Assembly (NCBI GenBank): GCA_018340805.1
Contig: JACMZG010001908.1
Location: forward strand, 50,044,230-50,108,229
Length of the DNA stretch: 64,000 bases
Reading direction: 5' to 3'
Origin: Microvelia longipes
Lineage: Eukaryota; Arthropoda; Insecta; Hemiptera; Veliidae
Each line of letters opens with the position of its first letter. Position 1 is the stretch's first letter. Positions 1 to 12,799 of this stretch are shown here, one piece after another. The notes below the pieces were generated by a model. That model had not been told where the DNA came from. It made no database searches and was given only the letters and a program-made list of their open reading frames with translations. Position numbers and translations under genes: made by a program.

Positions 1-24
1 TTCAATTTCTGAATCACTATCCAT
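1..24 (-). CDS. Possible N-terminus of a protein running off the left edge
   Basis: An ATG at 24-22 on the minus strand opens eight codons reading MDSDSEIE before the window ends. The acidic Ser/Asp/Glu start is typical of many nuclear proteins and of several transposases (piggyBac-type proteins often begin this way), but eight residues cannot identify a family. The upstream region (25-160) has no clear promoter. It could be chance. The next bases to the left would decide. Confidence 0.2.
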
Positions 25-2030
25 GATTAAAACACTTGACAGTAAAAATTAATCTCACTCACTAACTCACTTTCCGAAAAAACAAAACTTCTTTAACAAA
101 AACATTCGATTATTTATTTGAAAAATGCAAGAAGAACAAGGAAGGTAATATTATAACCTTGTAGTAAACTACTAGCGCCCACCTAGTAGACGTTTAAGGA
201 ACTTCACCAGCGACAGTAAAAAAACTATTTTACTGACGCCGACAGTAAAAAACGCATTCACCTACTTTTTTGAGGATGTAAAATGTCTACTCTACAGAAA
301 AAAATGTATTAGTTATTGTATAGTATGAGTATTGATATAGAATTTGAAAGATGTCAAAGAGACGAATTAATTATAAATCTACGGAGTTAAACAAAACAAT
401 ACAAAATTAATTCTTATGAAGGCTCAATAATAGATATTTGATATTAATCAGGTTGAGTGAGGGAAGAGTATTGGAGGAGGAGTGGGTTAGCAGTCCCTGG
501 GAGGGGAAACAACGCCCTCATATTGATGGACTGTGTACTTACCACCTCCTTCCACATTAAATTTTAATGTGAAAATCCCTTTCTCACAAATTTCCAATTG
601 GAAATTTGAAATGATTCGCGTGTAATGCATGTTTAATTAGTTTTGTAAAATTTTAAGCAAAACGTCATTTGTAGTCAGGTTAATGTAAAAATACTTTTAT
701 AGAGCTTTTAATTAAATGGGCTCTAATGAAACTAGTGATAGGTTGCATCAAAAACTTGTAAGAAATTGATTTTTATAAAAAAATGTATTAGTCGAAAAGC
801 GTGGTTTGTGAACATAGTTATACATGTAACTTGTGTTATATATAACACTAGGAGTGACTAAGATCTAAGGTTTAGACCTAATCATTGATTTTTGTATCAA
901 GTTTCAACTGCGTAGCACGAACAAACTGGAAGCCACGATGATAAGACACACAGAAGGAAGAAAACACTTAAGAGGACATAAAACACCTGAAACGTATGAT
1001 TCAGGTAAAATTCCGGTTTCGTATTTTTTTGCAAACACATTACTTTTCCTATATACCTACGGTATATGTAAGGAGAAGTAAAAACTAAATAGCACTTTTA
1101 GTGATTTTTAATCTAGTAAATGCCAATTTCAAGTATGGTCCTTGAAGACCGCAATGGATTTATATTCATAATAATGAATAATAAAATAACAACTTCAAAA
1201 AAAAGTTGGAAGACCAAAAAGTGATTATTCGGTTTTTGACTTTCTTTTATAATTTATTCAAGCTCATTTCTAATATAATTCTTCATATTAACCAAACGAA
1301 CGACTTAAGCTCTAAAAGCCAATTTAACAGACAAATCACGGAAGTGGATGAATGTACAGAAATAGTGGAAATGTTAACAAAGGAAAACTTTTCAAGATGA
1401 TAAAGTAACATGCAAGTATACAGTTAAGATTAAGAAATCGACAAAACACTTTAAGCTGTATACTTGACTAAGCATGCTATCACTAAATCTTAGGGCAATG
1501 TACTTAAACGTAGAATTCTTTTAAATATACGATTAAACTTAGAAAATAAAGAATTTAAAAGCAATAAATGCTTGAAACGTGTCAGATTAAGTCATATTTC
1601 ATAGTTAATTGTTAAAAGAAATAAAAATTTATTACAAATGTTAGTAATAAAACATTCATAATAAGGGTTGGAATGATATATAAATGTTATTAATTACTCT
1701 GTTGTTTAAAAGAAATGGAGATAATAAAACGAAACATAATCGGAAATTATTCAAAAGAAGTGAAAATTCTGAAAAGTTATGTTTTCAGAAAAGTTATATT
1801 TTCAGAAAAGTTATATTAAGACAATTAGAGGTCAATATAAACATATCAAGAAATCAAATCAAAGGTCTGAGCTGAAGATTTATTTAAAAGAAATGGAGAT
1901 ATTAAAACGAAACAAAATCAGACATAATAATGTCCAATTTTGTCACCTCTTTTTAATAAAAACAAGGTGAAAGGACAGAAAAGTTGTTTTGCTTTAAAAA
2001 TTTTACTAAAAGGTAAGAAGAAATTTTAAA
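25..2030. other. AT-rich DNA without recognisable gene
   Basis: No convincing coding sequence was found. Around 1684-1930 there is a degenerate direct duplication: a stretch near 1708-1742 recurs near 1888-1926, and an 18-bp TTTTCAGAAAAGTTATAT-like unit is repeated about three times near 1780-1820. The two 63-residue ORFs here come from those repeats. The segment 1009-1105 is related to 24957-25050, so it is a dispersed repeat. Confidence 0.5.
1009..1105 (+). repeat. Dispersed repeat, copy 1
   Basis: The block beginning ATTCCGGTTTCG, followed by a T-run, an ACA..TACTTTTCC motif and an AGTAAAAA.TAAAT tail, recurs with the same order at 24957-25050. A shorter related piece appears inverted near 37470-37490. 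Family unknown; probably part of a non-autonomous element. Confidence 0.5.
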
Positions 2031-2032
2031 AT

Positions 2033-2170
2033 GTATAAATTCATCATTGTATAAAGTCATCAATGTATAAAGTCACCACTGTATAAAGTCATATCAATGT
2101 ATAAAATCATCACTGTATAAAGTCATCACTGTATAAAATCATCACTGTATAAAGTCATCACTGTAAAAAG
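2033..2170 (+). repeat. 16-bp minisatellite (about 8 copies)
   Basis: Head-to-tail copies of a unit close to GTATAAAGTCATCACT, alternating AAAGTCA and AAAATCA variants, with one copy carrying a 2-bp insertion. No coding frame runs through it. Copies are similar enough to suggest recent expansion. Confidence 0.85.
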
Positions 2171-2345
2171 TTTTACTTCTTTTACTTTTCCTAGTTTATT
2201 TTTCTATATTAATGAATGTTAAAGCCATATGCTAAGTTTTCTTCTCATCAGATCAGAAAAATGTATTCAGGATACAATTCATTATACAATGTGCATACAG
2301 AGTTGAGTCTTATACCAGTCAACAGTAAGAAAAGAGTCAAAACCT

Positions 2346-2475
2346 AGCTTCCTAACATCTCACCGGCACTGATGATGACCTTTAGTTGGTTGAAAGCCGG
2401 TTATGCTTTATTTTAATTAAATAATACATCAGTGGAGAGACTTATTTTATTATTCTGACCGTGTTATTAAATAGT
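2346..2475 (+). mobile_element. Penelope-like terminal fragment
   Basis: The order CATCTCACCGGCA, CTGATGATG, a short stem-loop, GAAAGCCGG, an AT-rich stretch and GTGGAGAGACTT matches copies at 39.9-40.2 and 43.0-43.1 kb, and partly 53.1-53.2 and 12.4 kb. Such dispersed termini with CTGATGA and GAAA boxes are typical of Penelope-like retroelements. No reverse transcriptase/GIY-YIG coding part is seen here, so this is a solo or truncated end. The class is inferred from structure, not homology search. Confidence 0.5.
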
Positions 2476-2479
2476 GACA

Positions 2480-5400
2480 ACCATGATCAACTTAGATATA
2501 AGCAAAGATAAATCTCCAAAGGATTAGGTTGCAATGAAGTTCCTTTGAAGTCATTCCACACTTACATGCCAACTTTAAAATTATCACCACACCAGTTTCA
2601 TCCTTATCAAACGCTGTCACAAAAAAATTAAAGGTTCAAAAACAAAATTTTCCTTAAAATATCACCTTTGACCTTTTTAAAGGTTTAAATGAGTTTTGAT
2701 AAAGTTTGCTTTGATCATGCGCACTATGATTTTTTGAAAATGTTTCCACACCCAAATGCTAAGAGGGAATGTTTGCCGCCGAGGGAAACTCCCGCCCGAA
2801 TCGCCAGATCAATACGGGACGCTGCCGGCACGTTGCCATGACAACCAATCCCACACCCTAACATCTCTTCACCCTATCTTAAGCTCTATTTATATTTATT
2901 TATTATCAAAATCTGTGGTTTACCTAGTATTTCGATAGCACACAAGAGTCTTTTCTTTTTCTTTTTATTGTTCACGAAACCTTTTTATTATTGAAAAACA
3001 GTTTATTAGCCCATAAACTGTTGGGTAAATGAAATCCCAAATTTAATTTGGATTTATCAAATACACAAAAACTAAACTCAACCATTATCGATAGGTTTAC
3101 ATTTTTTACTTTCAATCACAAAAACCATGAACGTCTACAATTTTAAAGACATATAGTTATGCAGGTATAGATATTTATAAAGGTATATGTTGTTATATGT
3201 ATATGTGTAGGTATTTCTTCTTCCAATACTCTAAATCCATACTTGTACATAATTAACATGGTGGATTGATTCAAGTGCCCTCTTTCGGCTGAATACCATA
3301 ACAGGTGCTTCTAAAAACGGACTCTTATGGTGATTGAAAACAAGTTGCATCACGATATAGATAAGTAGAAAATTTCTGGCACAGGAATCATGGCGGGGAA
3401 TGAGAATTATATGTTCAATTATTTAGAAATTAAATTAACGTAATAGTAAAATTCTCACAGAGCCGGATTCCGACTGTTTTATTTTATTTAGCAATTCATT
3501 CTATGTAATGTAATGTAACTTAAAACGACCGCGTGCCGAAGCTACTGATAATACTATAGTAAAAGCGATTTTCGAAGCGTAGGGACGATCAAGAATATCA
3601 ATACTAAAATGCATTTAAAGTGATCTATAATTTCAATCAAGTTTTAACATTTTTTTGCATAATATTCAAAAGTTGGAATTATAGGCCATTAAAAGTCTGT
3701 ACTTGAGCTATTAATAAGCTGTACTAACTGTAATTTAATCATCTTTATAAACTTGGTGGCCGAGCTATAACATTGGTCCACACATCTTAAAGCCGTGCAC
3801 CCGCACCTTTTTTGCATTCTTCAAATTGCTCGGTCACAATTTGTCGCAGACAGGAAATCTAGGCCACAAGTTCAGCAAATTATGCTGATGGGTCTAGCGT
3901 CTTCTTATTTTTGATACCATTCTTAGAAAATCACTTTTTTACTCCTTATTACAAAAATTCCCTCGATGCTAGACGCATTTTTAAGTTTTAAGCAAGCCTG
4001 TACCAACTTTGGTGCGATTATGAAAAAAAAAATCTGCCAGCAGTTTGGGGAAAATTGAATTTCTGCTCGATAAAAATAAGGATGTGTGATATCACAAGTA
4101 TGTGATATCATAAGTAAATATTATGGAAGTAAATTTAAGGTAACATACCAAAATTGATGATCCAATGCGTTAATTGAAAATAAGTAACTCCTATTATGTA
4201 TTATATTATATACACATTACCTATTACGTTATATAACACCTATTACAGTTTATTATAACACCTATACAATAAAATAAAAAGTTTGGGTACAGAAGTGTAT
4301 TTTTTCTTATTGACATGAAGAAGCTTAGGACCAAGCAGATTTTGAAAGCAGCCACTCTCATTGAATTAATGAATGTTAGTCACAGAGATATGATAACAAA
4401 AGATGGACCCATATGTCAGTACAATGAAATCTTTTTTATGGACTCTCAGGGGCTCTATCCAGTGTAACCTCATTTAAATCTCCTCAAAGAGTAAGTTAAG
4501 ATCATAATAAATCTATAGTGGCAATCTTTTCACAGATTGTGTTTTGTTTAGTACGTTAATCGTTTTATTTTATAAGTTACTGTAATTTTGTACTGTTTAC
4601 AAAAGATTTTCGGGTTATTTTTTCGATGTTTTAAAATTCAACCAGTAGAGTCCGTCTGCCTCTAGTGATATATCTTTATGCGCTGTACGATACCCTATGT
4701 TGTCAAAGCAGACACATTTCAGCTAAACAGCAAAGATATATTCAAGTCAGGTATAATAGTCTATATTAAACATTATCTATGGTTTTAACTAATATACAAT
4801 GAAAATTATGTAGGTTACGTTTTAGAAATTTGTTTTGAATTAGTCGAACATTTTATTACAAGTCGTATTTTGTAAGACACAAAGATTATCATCACAAATG
4901 TAAGTAGGTAAATTTCGTAGACAAAATTTTTAGCAATTTTTAAAAAGGAAATTACAATTATAAGGTGATTCTTAAGTCAAAAGTGGAGGAATGGTTCCAC
5001 TTTTATCTGATACCAAAAAATATATTTTCAAGTTATATTTCTTTAAAAAAATGACTAAAAAGGTTGATTCCTTCAGCATTATTATGATTTTTAATAGCGT
5101 CACCTGACAGAAGTACTTAAAAGAAATGATTTCTAACAATCTATGACACCAACCAAATGACGCTATTAAGTCTAGCGTGACTTTGTTTATAAAGGATATA
5201 GGTTAGAACACAAAAGAAAAACTTTTTTTCTAAAGACTACATAAGTACTTCAAGGTTCTTTCAGGGTCAGATAAGGCTCTATTTAAAATACCCTCCATTA
5301 AGTTTTTAAAGGAAAATAAAATACGTCAAGTTAAAAATTCAACCAATATACAATAAAAATAGTATAATATTCAATTACAATAATTAATCATTATAAAAAT

Positions 5401-8400
5401 ATCAATAGATTTTTATTAAAATTCAATAAAGATTGTGTATTATTGATTAAACTAATATACAATCATTTTTTCATTACACGGGTGCTGCAACTGGCACTCT
5501 ACGCGTGCCAGATAATTTGATTTTTAGAAGCTGTTCTCATATAAACGCTTGGACACGACGTTTTGAAAATGGTGTTACAGCTAAATGGCACCCAGATTTC
5601 TCTCTTGGTAATAGGAATCCAAACGGTCAAGGGAAAATCGCAACGAAATCGAACAAAGGATCAAAATGTTATATTCTTAACACTTAACTTCGTCAATATA
5701 TTTTTTCTACTTAATGTTAACAATTAATAATTAAAAACTTTATCCGAAGTTGAATATTACAATTAAGAACCGTATTCGTGGCAATTGATTAAAAAAATAT
5801 TTAACGTTTATCCCTCTTGACAAGGGATAAATTAAATTTATAAATAAAATACAAAATGATAATCAATAATCAATACTCGTAAATCAAATTAAACTCTGAA
5901 GCTGATGGAGTAATTAAGTAATAAAAAAAACTTTGACATTAAATTAAAATATTTCTTCCTTTGTCAATACTCAGATAAATACAATTTTTAATTGGAACCA
6001 TTTTTAATTGAGATGAGGGAGGGTCAAGTTTTCTAGGGTTGGGAACCAAACAAGAGAAATATCGTTTTAAACATTTCGGAATGATATCTGCGGCGAAAAA
6101 CTAGAACGAAAAAACCAACTTAATTAAAAGTTAAAAATGTAGTAGTGAAATCGGAATGTGATATCGCTTTTAGCAAGATGTTAGGGAGGGAGGGTTAGAG
6201 TTGAAAACCCCCAGTAATTTCTAGACGACCCCCCTCAAACCATCCCGCGTCTCTTGGACCTTCGTTCCCTCTAGAAAAACGTGTTAGGACTATATTACTC
6301 TAGTAAAACATCAGAATATACCAGTAAAGGATTCCCGATTTAATGTCATCATTTTTTTCAACATTTCTCAAAAATGTAATAAATTTCGTAACAATAAAAG
6401 GATTAATGGTAATACTAGTTGGAAACCTAACTATTGAATTTTAAAATTTTGTAATATGGTGGATTAGATCTTTAATTTAAAGTTGAAAGGGTTATTGCTA
6501 TTTATCTAGATTATACGACGTCTATGGGGTCAGTTAAGTTCGCGTCGTCCCTTGGAATCCGACGGAAATTCGATCCTTGGAACAAATGGATATGTTATCA
6601 ATCACATGGTAATTGTTTAACATGCATAATGATCTCCTCATGTTGATCATATGTCCAGTTACGATGTTAAATCATGAAGGCTGTGAATTATCAAACCGCG
6701 CTTCATTTTAAGCAAAATATGTATAATTTTAGGAAAGGGGTTTTTCTTTAATTAAAAAGAAATCCTATTACCAGTGGTAGGCCAAAATAATTTAGACGAC
6801 CAAAACAATTTAACGAAAGGTTTGTCAATTAAAATCACGTAAAAAACGCTACACAAAAACTTAAAAGGGTTCAATTTGAAACTGACAAAAGAGTAGTATT
6901 ATTATGTTAAAAACAAACTAGGAACTAAAAAATTTTGTTTACTTCTTAGACTGATTTTAAATGTAAAAATGTTATGTTCTAACCTAGTTATCATAAACTA
7001 TCACCATATTTTCTTATATAATAAAATATAAAAAGAATATAATAAATGAGTTCATTAACGTCAGAGATAAAGGTACATAAATTGTGGACCCTGAGATAGG
7101 GCACCGTTCCAAACCATCTTTGTAACATAAATCTACGAAGAACCATGTAACCTCCCTTTAGAGGCATATATTATACTATACACAGGAACACACCCCTGGG
7201 TTGAACATTATACGAGTTAATGTTCACGCCACTATTTAACACGAAACAACGTATAAAGACAGTACATAAAAAAGATAGCGACGAAAATTACACGAGAAAA
7301 AGAGTTTTGGACTGCACGGTATAGTAAGGACCTACCTACTGCTGTTTAAAGGAAATAAACCCATAATTTTTATTTTCGAATATACTCGGTATTGTAACCA
7401 AAACTGTCCTTAGACCATCAAGCTGGTTACTTTATTTTTTTTTAATTTTGCTTCTTATACTAAGCTTTTGAAGTCTTGAACTTAACGATATTGGAGTTAA
7501 AACAGGATGTCGATGAGTAAGGTCCCTTTTTTAAAAGGAGAAGATCTTTAAATTTGTAAACCCTTTAAGATAAATTTTTGAATCTTGCTGGATCTCTAAA
7601 TATGTACAGTAACGAGTATTTTTTTGTTTTTTTCATAGGGCGTAACAGCGCTATAGCGCCCTATGAAACATTGCATTAAAATTTCAAAATGGACCCATAT
7701 TTTTCTAGCATAATTTGATTCTACGGTAAAAATTTACCTTCTACTTTTTAATTTTTTTTGGATACGACTAAGAGCTTGCCTCCTATCACAAAGAGGCAAA
7801 CAATGTAAAAAGGCGTAAAGAACACACATGCTTTTAAAATATGTATCATGTACGTCATTAACCCACAATAATAACACAGCACAAAAAAATTAAATTCCAC
7901 TAATCTTCAAAAATCATTTCGGATCCAGCTAAGACGTAGTATATACTATGATAAAAAAAAACAAAAAAAGAAAGAAGAATTTATAGATTTAGTTTCCGTG
8001 CCTAGTTGCTAGACACAAGGAAGAAATAAATAAATAAGACATTACGTTATTAAATAAAAGTAACCTAGATTCATTTCCAAATCTTATATTATTATAAAAG
8101 CTTATATTCTAAAATTTATAAAATACAGAATATATAAGTGTTTTAAAGTAGTATATATTACTGTTATATATTACGGTATATATTTACGGTCCGAGATCCT
8201 TAGGATTGTAAGAAGGGTTGAAATTGAATTGTAAGTATAGCTGGAAGGGTATCGAACAATGTAGGGTGGGGGCTAGAAAGAAATATAAGGGTTAATATTA
8301 AATAAGATATTGTAAGGATAATCCAATTTTATAAGATTTTATTAATTTTTGCGGAAAAGGGACAAAAATAGAATTAATTTGGTATGGATGGAAAGGTTTA

Positions 8401-8590
8401 TGTTATTATATTAAAATCAAACAAAACATTTCATATAGTTAGTTTCATGAAGTTTTTCAAATTATCCTGTATAAATTAGGCATAAAATTTGGTGAAAAAA
8501 ATATTAGAGCTAGATTTGTACTTCCACCTCCTAAAAGTATAAGGAAGCATTGCATTTACAAAAAATACATACATACACACACACAGAGAT
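2480..8590. other. Long AT-rich stretch without identified genes
   Basis: No ORF here shows recognisable domains. Noted: a GC-richer patch at 2756-2850; a small inverted pair TTAATAGCGTCA/TGACGCTATTAA bracketing 5090-5170 (possibly a tiny MITE relic); a hairpin CATAGGGCG...CGCCCTATG at 7636-7667; and AT/ATT simple repeats near 4190-4270. The frame 5505-5687 (60 codons from GTG) has more even base use than its surroundings but matches nothing known to me. Confidence 0.5.
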
Positions 8591-8594
8591 ATAA

Positions 8595-8612
8595 CATATA
8601 TATATATTATAT

Positions 8613-8652
<40 letters not shown>

Positions 8653-8669
8653 ATATATATATATATATT
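8595..8669. repeat. (TA)n microsatellite
   Basis: Near-pure TA dinucleotide tract with interruptions, preceded by a short (CA)n stretch at 8572-8585. Similar compound CA/TA tracts recur several times in this window. Confidence 0.95.
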
Positions 8670-9103
8670 ATTAAAACACACATTCCTGCTTACCCCAGCA
8701 TAAAACTCAACCTCATAACCGCCATTTCTTTGGAAATCCTCTAAAAAATATCCAAGCCATCACATTTTAAAAATAACTCGATTATGTAAATCGCAAAAAC
8801 TCTATACATTATTAGAACATAATACTCTGCTATCAGAACAATTATATTTACTTTTTTCTACTGTATCTGGGAATGAAAACAGTACCAAAGGATTTGAGGA
8901 CAGTTAGAGGAATCGATGTGTCGTTGACCCTAGGGGACTAGTACCAGACAACCGGGAAACATCTCCCTGGTGATTCGACTCATTTGTAAGTAGAACACAA
9001 GATATATCAGCTAAAACTCTAGGAAACTAATTATTGATAGTTTTCCGATTTCCCCTTAGGTATATTCTCAGCCTTGATCTTTTTCTCAACGAACAAATAA
9101 ATA

Positions 9104-9335
9104 TCATGTACAGGGTACCTCGGAACTTTTTCTCATCACATCGGATTCGCTACGCTATCCTCCTATCTTCGGTCTCACTTCGCTCATCCTCAGAATATAC
9201 AAGTCGTTAAATTTATACTGCAACACGTATTCGGACTCGCTTAATTCGTTCTCAGATAGTATATATATCCGTTTCATTCCCACCTGTCACCCATCCAGGT
9301 ACAAAACCACACTCGATTAACTATAATGATCCAAC
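9104..9335 (-). repeat. 5S-rRNA-derived SINE
   Basis: Read on the minus strand, the head contains GGATCATTATAGTTAATCGA and TACCTGGATGGGTGAC, which align in order with the internal promoter region of 5S rRNA (GATCACC.AA.TTAAGCA and TACTTGGATGGGTGACC). A non-5S body follows, with TTCTGAGGA, GATGAGCGAAG and AATCCGATGTGATGAG, and a tail GAGGTACCCTGTAC. The same body and tail recur at 26145-26230, 31540-31788 and partly at 51221-51365. A 5S-like head joined to a shared unrelated tail is the hallmark of SINE3-class elements, transcribed by RNA polymerase III. Divergence from the other copies indicates an old insertion. Confidence 0.75.
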
Positions 9336-9777
9336 AAAATGATAATATACTCTCGTATTAAAACTAATCTTAGTGTACTAATTTATTGCGAGGTATACGC
9401 TTGTGCCGAATTTCAACTCAATTAAATCATTTTCCATTTGATAAAAATTGAACTAATGCTAAGGATTCAAATAAAGAACTAATGCTGATAGTGAGATAAA
9501 ACTTAGCAAGTATGTTAGTCTTATACATAGCTAGCTACAAGCGCACCGCATTTAGACTTGATCAACTCAATTAGATCATTTAGATCATCAATTAGATCGT
9601 AACATAGTGTGTGTCTGTTATCATCGTACCTCCCAGAGTATTTATGCTAGAAAAACGAGAGAAGAGAGTCCGATGAAGTGTTGCAGTTTAAATTTTGTTA
9701 TTTTTATTTTTCGAGCATTTCTAAGTAGTGGGAATACGCAAGTTATATCTACGTTACGTGCAGGTTACGGCAAAAGC

Positions 9778-9789
9778 ATTAATAATTTG
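9778..9789 (+). repeat. 12-bp direct repeat, left copy
   Basis: ATTAATAATTTG occurs here and again at 10306-10317, bracketing the long palindrome and its 35-nt one-sided spacer (9790-9824). It may be a target-site duplication or microhomology used in a template switch. Confidence 0.7.
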
Positions 9790-9824
9790 TATGAATATTA
9801 GTATTAGTCTCCATTAATATAGGT

Positions 9825-10305
9825 AATTTAAAAAAAGACACTTGATGGGACGTTAATTACTAAAATTAAATGACTATATTTCGCTACACCTTACATAGCA
9901 TATTCATGTCAATAAACAAATAGTAGTTACATGTTAGGATAATTAACACAGTCAATAACATTAAAAAGTAACATCAATAAGCCATTCCTACAAAAAAATA
10001 ATTAAAAACTAATTCAAATATGAAGTTAAAACTGAAATCAAGCATTAAAATCTCAAAAAAAAAAAAAATTTTTTTGAGATTTTAATGCTTGATTTCAGTT
10101 TTAACTTCATATTTGAATTAGTTTTTAATTATTTTTTTGTAGGAATGGCTTATTGATGTTACTTTTTAATGTTATTGACTGTGTTAATTATCCTAACATG
10201 TAACTACTATTTGTTTATTGACATGAATATGCTATGTAATGTGTAGCGAAATATAGTCATTTAATTTTAGTAATTAACGTCCCATCAAGTGTCTTTTTTT
10301 AAATT
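9825..10305. repeat. Near-perfect 481-bp palindrome
   Basis: The left arm (9825-10064) and right arm (10066-10305) are reverse complements with only about one visible mismatch (C in CACCTTACATAG against the matching position in the right arm). The centre is an A-run directly joined to a T-run. No coding frame or terminal motif of a known transposon is visible in the arms. Either this is a very recent inverted duplication or foldback element, or an assembly artefact such as a self-complementary read. Confidence 0.9.
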
Positions 10306-10317
10306 ATTAATAATTTG
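10306..10317 (+). repeat. 12-bp direct repeat, right copy
   Basis: Exact partner of 9778-9789 (ATTAATAATTTG), directly abutting the right end of the palindrome. Confidence 0.7.
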
Positions 10318-10967
10318 AACAGAAAGACATACGTAAAGGTATTATAGTCGTACCTATACTAGTATTAAGGGTATTTCAAATAGAGTAGTCACAGTCACTC
10401 CTCAATGATGGTGTCTTCACATTCAACGTAAACTTAACATGTGTTTGTGTACATAGCCTAAATAAATTTAATCTACGTATCACTCCCTCTCCTTCCTTGC
10501 GACCTCAAAATCATGTTCTATTGAAGTCACAGAAGCTGTCTTTACTTGCAATTATCAATAATAAAATTTTATACACACAAACACACACATCAGACCACAA
10601 TTCAAAAGCTCACCAATATAATGCAAGATAAATGCACTATAAATCCAGGGTGTCGATGTATTTTATGTGATTAACACAACGGTAAATCCACTTTACACTT
10701 TCAACAGGCATTGAGGAGAAAAGCCTTTCTCCTGTTACATTTAAATAAGATAATAAAATATAATATTTAATTTCTTATATTTTTACCTCCCCTCACAATA
10801 TCTGATGGACAAGTAGAAAATAAGATAGATAGTTATTTATATGTTATAACTTTGACCTCATGGTTAATAATTTTTAGTTAAAAACTTCTATTGTTAAAAT
10901 TTTTATTCCTTTGGTTGACATTGTTAATATTTAGTCAATACGAGGTGTAAATACTTCAATCTTCTAT

Positions 10968-11012
<45 letters not shown>

Positions 11013-11150
11013 TATCTATATATATATATAATATATATATATATATATTATATTATATTATATTATATTATATTATCTTTCTCGAATCAAAATGAAACTT
11101 GGTACAAAAATCAACCTTGTTATTGTTCCTAACCCTATCGTTTATAAAAT
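10318..11150. other. Intergenic, AT-rich; includes a TA tract
   Basis: No gene seen. A compound (TA)n/(TATTA)n microsatellite occupies 10965-11074. Confidence 0.6.
10965..11074. repeat. (TA)n / (TATTA)n microsatellite
   Basis: Uninterrupted alternation of T and A with several phase slips, ending in a pentanucleotide ATTAT-type run. Confidence 0.95.
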
Positions 11151-11254
11151 ATGTGGACGTCATATTTATCGTGGCAGTATGCCACTTATATAAATATGAC
11201 ACTTATATAGTAATATGACAAACTAAATATGACACTTATATAGTAATATGATAA

Positions 11255-11510
11255 ACTAATATAGTACAACAACTATGTGTCTGCGGAGAGGCTCTAGCGC
11301 CGACAATTCAGCACCTACATAACCACTAGAAAGAAAATGTTTCGAGAAAAATCATGCGTGGTAGATGTCGAACAATAGCTTGGAATATTACCGGTATATC
11401 CTGGTATTAGTATCAAATTTCTGATTCTAATTTGTTTCAAGTACGCACGGTCCAGAGGAAACGTGCTCTTAAATTTTACAATTCATGTCGTAATTACTTC
11501 ACCTAGGTAT
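11255..11510 (+). repeat. Dispersed repeat, copy A (inverted partner of 26.0-27.2 kb)
   Basis: The segment from TAGTACAACAACTATGTG through AATTCAGCACCTACA, GAAAGAAAATGTTTC, GATGTCGAACAATAGCTTG and TTACCGGTATATC, then AATTTTACAATTCATGTCG, matches the reverse complement of 26030-27190 block by block. Copy A lacks about 850 bp present in the other copy between the AATTTCTGA and CTAATTTGTT blocks. No protein is encoded. Probably a non-autonomous transposon relic. Confidence 0.7.
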
Positions 11511-12357
11511 TTATGCACCAGGGGAGTAAAGAATCCAATTATTTTCCAGTTAGTTGGTTCTTAAGGCGATAGCCAAAGGAACCAATTCATTTAACTCCGA
11601 GTCAAAGCTGAGGATTATTTTTTGTGTTTAACTTTCAAGGTAAAGCCGAGGCTGTTATCTTTAACTTTGGAGTGAAAAGTAACTTTATCTCCTTTGGGAC
11701 TTAAAAGCAACTTTATCTCCCTTGAGAGTAAAAGTGATTTTTTAATCCCTAAAAACTAGTCAATAAACGTCATATTATACACCGTCTGAAGATAAATATA
11801 AATAATTCGCTTACATAGTACTGCCTTTATGATATGATTGACATTATCTCGTATACAAACCTGAAAAAATAACAATTTAATTAGAAAAATAGGAATCATA
11901 TAGGAATAAAAATTAATTAATACATTGTGGCAGACTTTATGTCTAAATACTTGACAAAAACAAATCTTCTGCCGTGATTACTCTAAAACTCTAAGAGTTC
12001 AGAAATAATGTCTGCCATTAATGAATAGATCACTTTTTATTAAAAAATAAATAATTAAATTTATAAATGAAAGAACAAGTATAATTTTATCTCTGTTAAA
12101 TAGATCTTTTGTTCCTTCTGTATCCTTTTACATATATATTTTTATTTTATTTTAAACATTTAATTTCTTATATTACGATTAAAATCAAAAGTACATAAAT
12201 AATTTACCATTTTTTATAATCGTAATCCAAAAATGTCATTAAAAATAACCAGTTAACAATAATATTAAAGAACAAGTTTCATTAAACATAAATAAATTAT
12301 TTATTTATGTATTTATTATAATTTCAACAATGAAACAACAAATACATTTAATTATAA
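11511..12357. other. Gene-free DNA with a degenerate tandem motif
   Basis: At 11590-11740 a motif like AACTTTATCTCCYTTGRGA is repeated loosely about every 40-45 bp. The rest (11740-12357) is AT-rich with no recognised content. Confidence 0.5.
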
Positions 12358-12475
12358 TACATACGTAGCCAGCTTTCGACATTAGCGATTACAATGATAT
12401 AATTAATGATACATAGCCAGCTTTCGACATTAGCGATCATCATCGAAGCCGGTGAGATGAGGCTAAGACTTTTTG
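12358..12475 (-). mobile_element. Penelope-like terminal fragment, partly duplicated
   Basis: On the minus strand: CATCTCACCGGCTTCGATGA, a short loop, then GTCGAAAGCTGGCTATGT. The GTCGAAAGCTGGCTA part is present twice in tandem (12365-12387 and 12412-12436). The box order matches the copies at 2.35, 40 and 53 kb. Only the terminus is present. Confidence 0.45.
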
Positions 12476-12799
12476 GTCGGTTTCTTAGGCTGCAGCTTAT
12501 AGCTTGTCTTAGACTAGTCTATTATTGGGGAAAGACTACCGCTGTTTACTTTCATAAGAATATTAACGTCTCAATAATTATTTGACATCAAAAGATCAAT
12601 AAGTCAGTACTTTCTACAATCAAGATTTTTAATTGGAAACAATCTTAAGTACATTGTCACGATGTGAAACGTCACAAATGAACCCAAGGGCCAATACATT
12701 GTGTAATATTTACGGTCCATTAACTTGTTACAGGGAACAATAGCTTCTACATTACCACACTGAGAAAAAATTCCGTGTAGGAGCAATAGGAAAAACATT

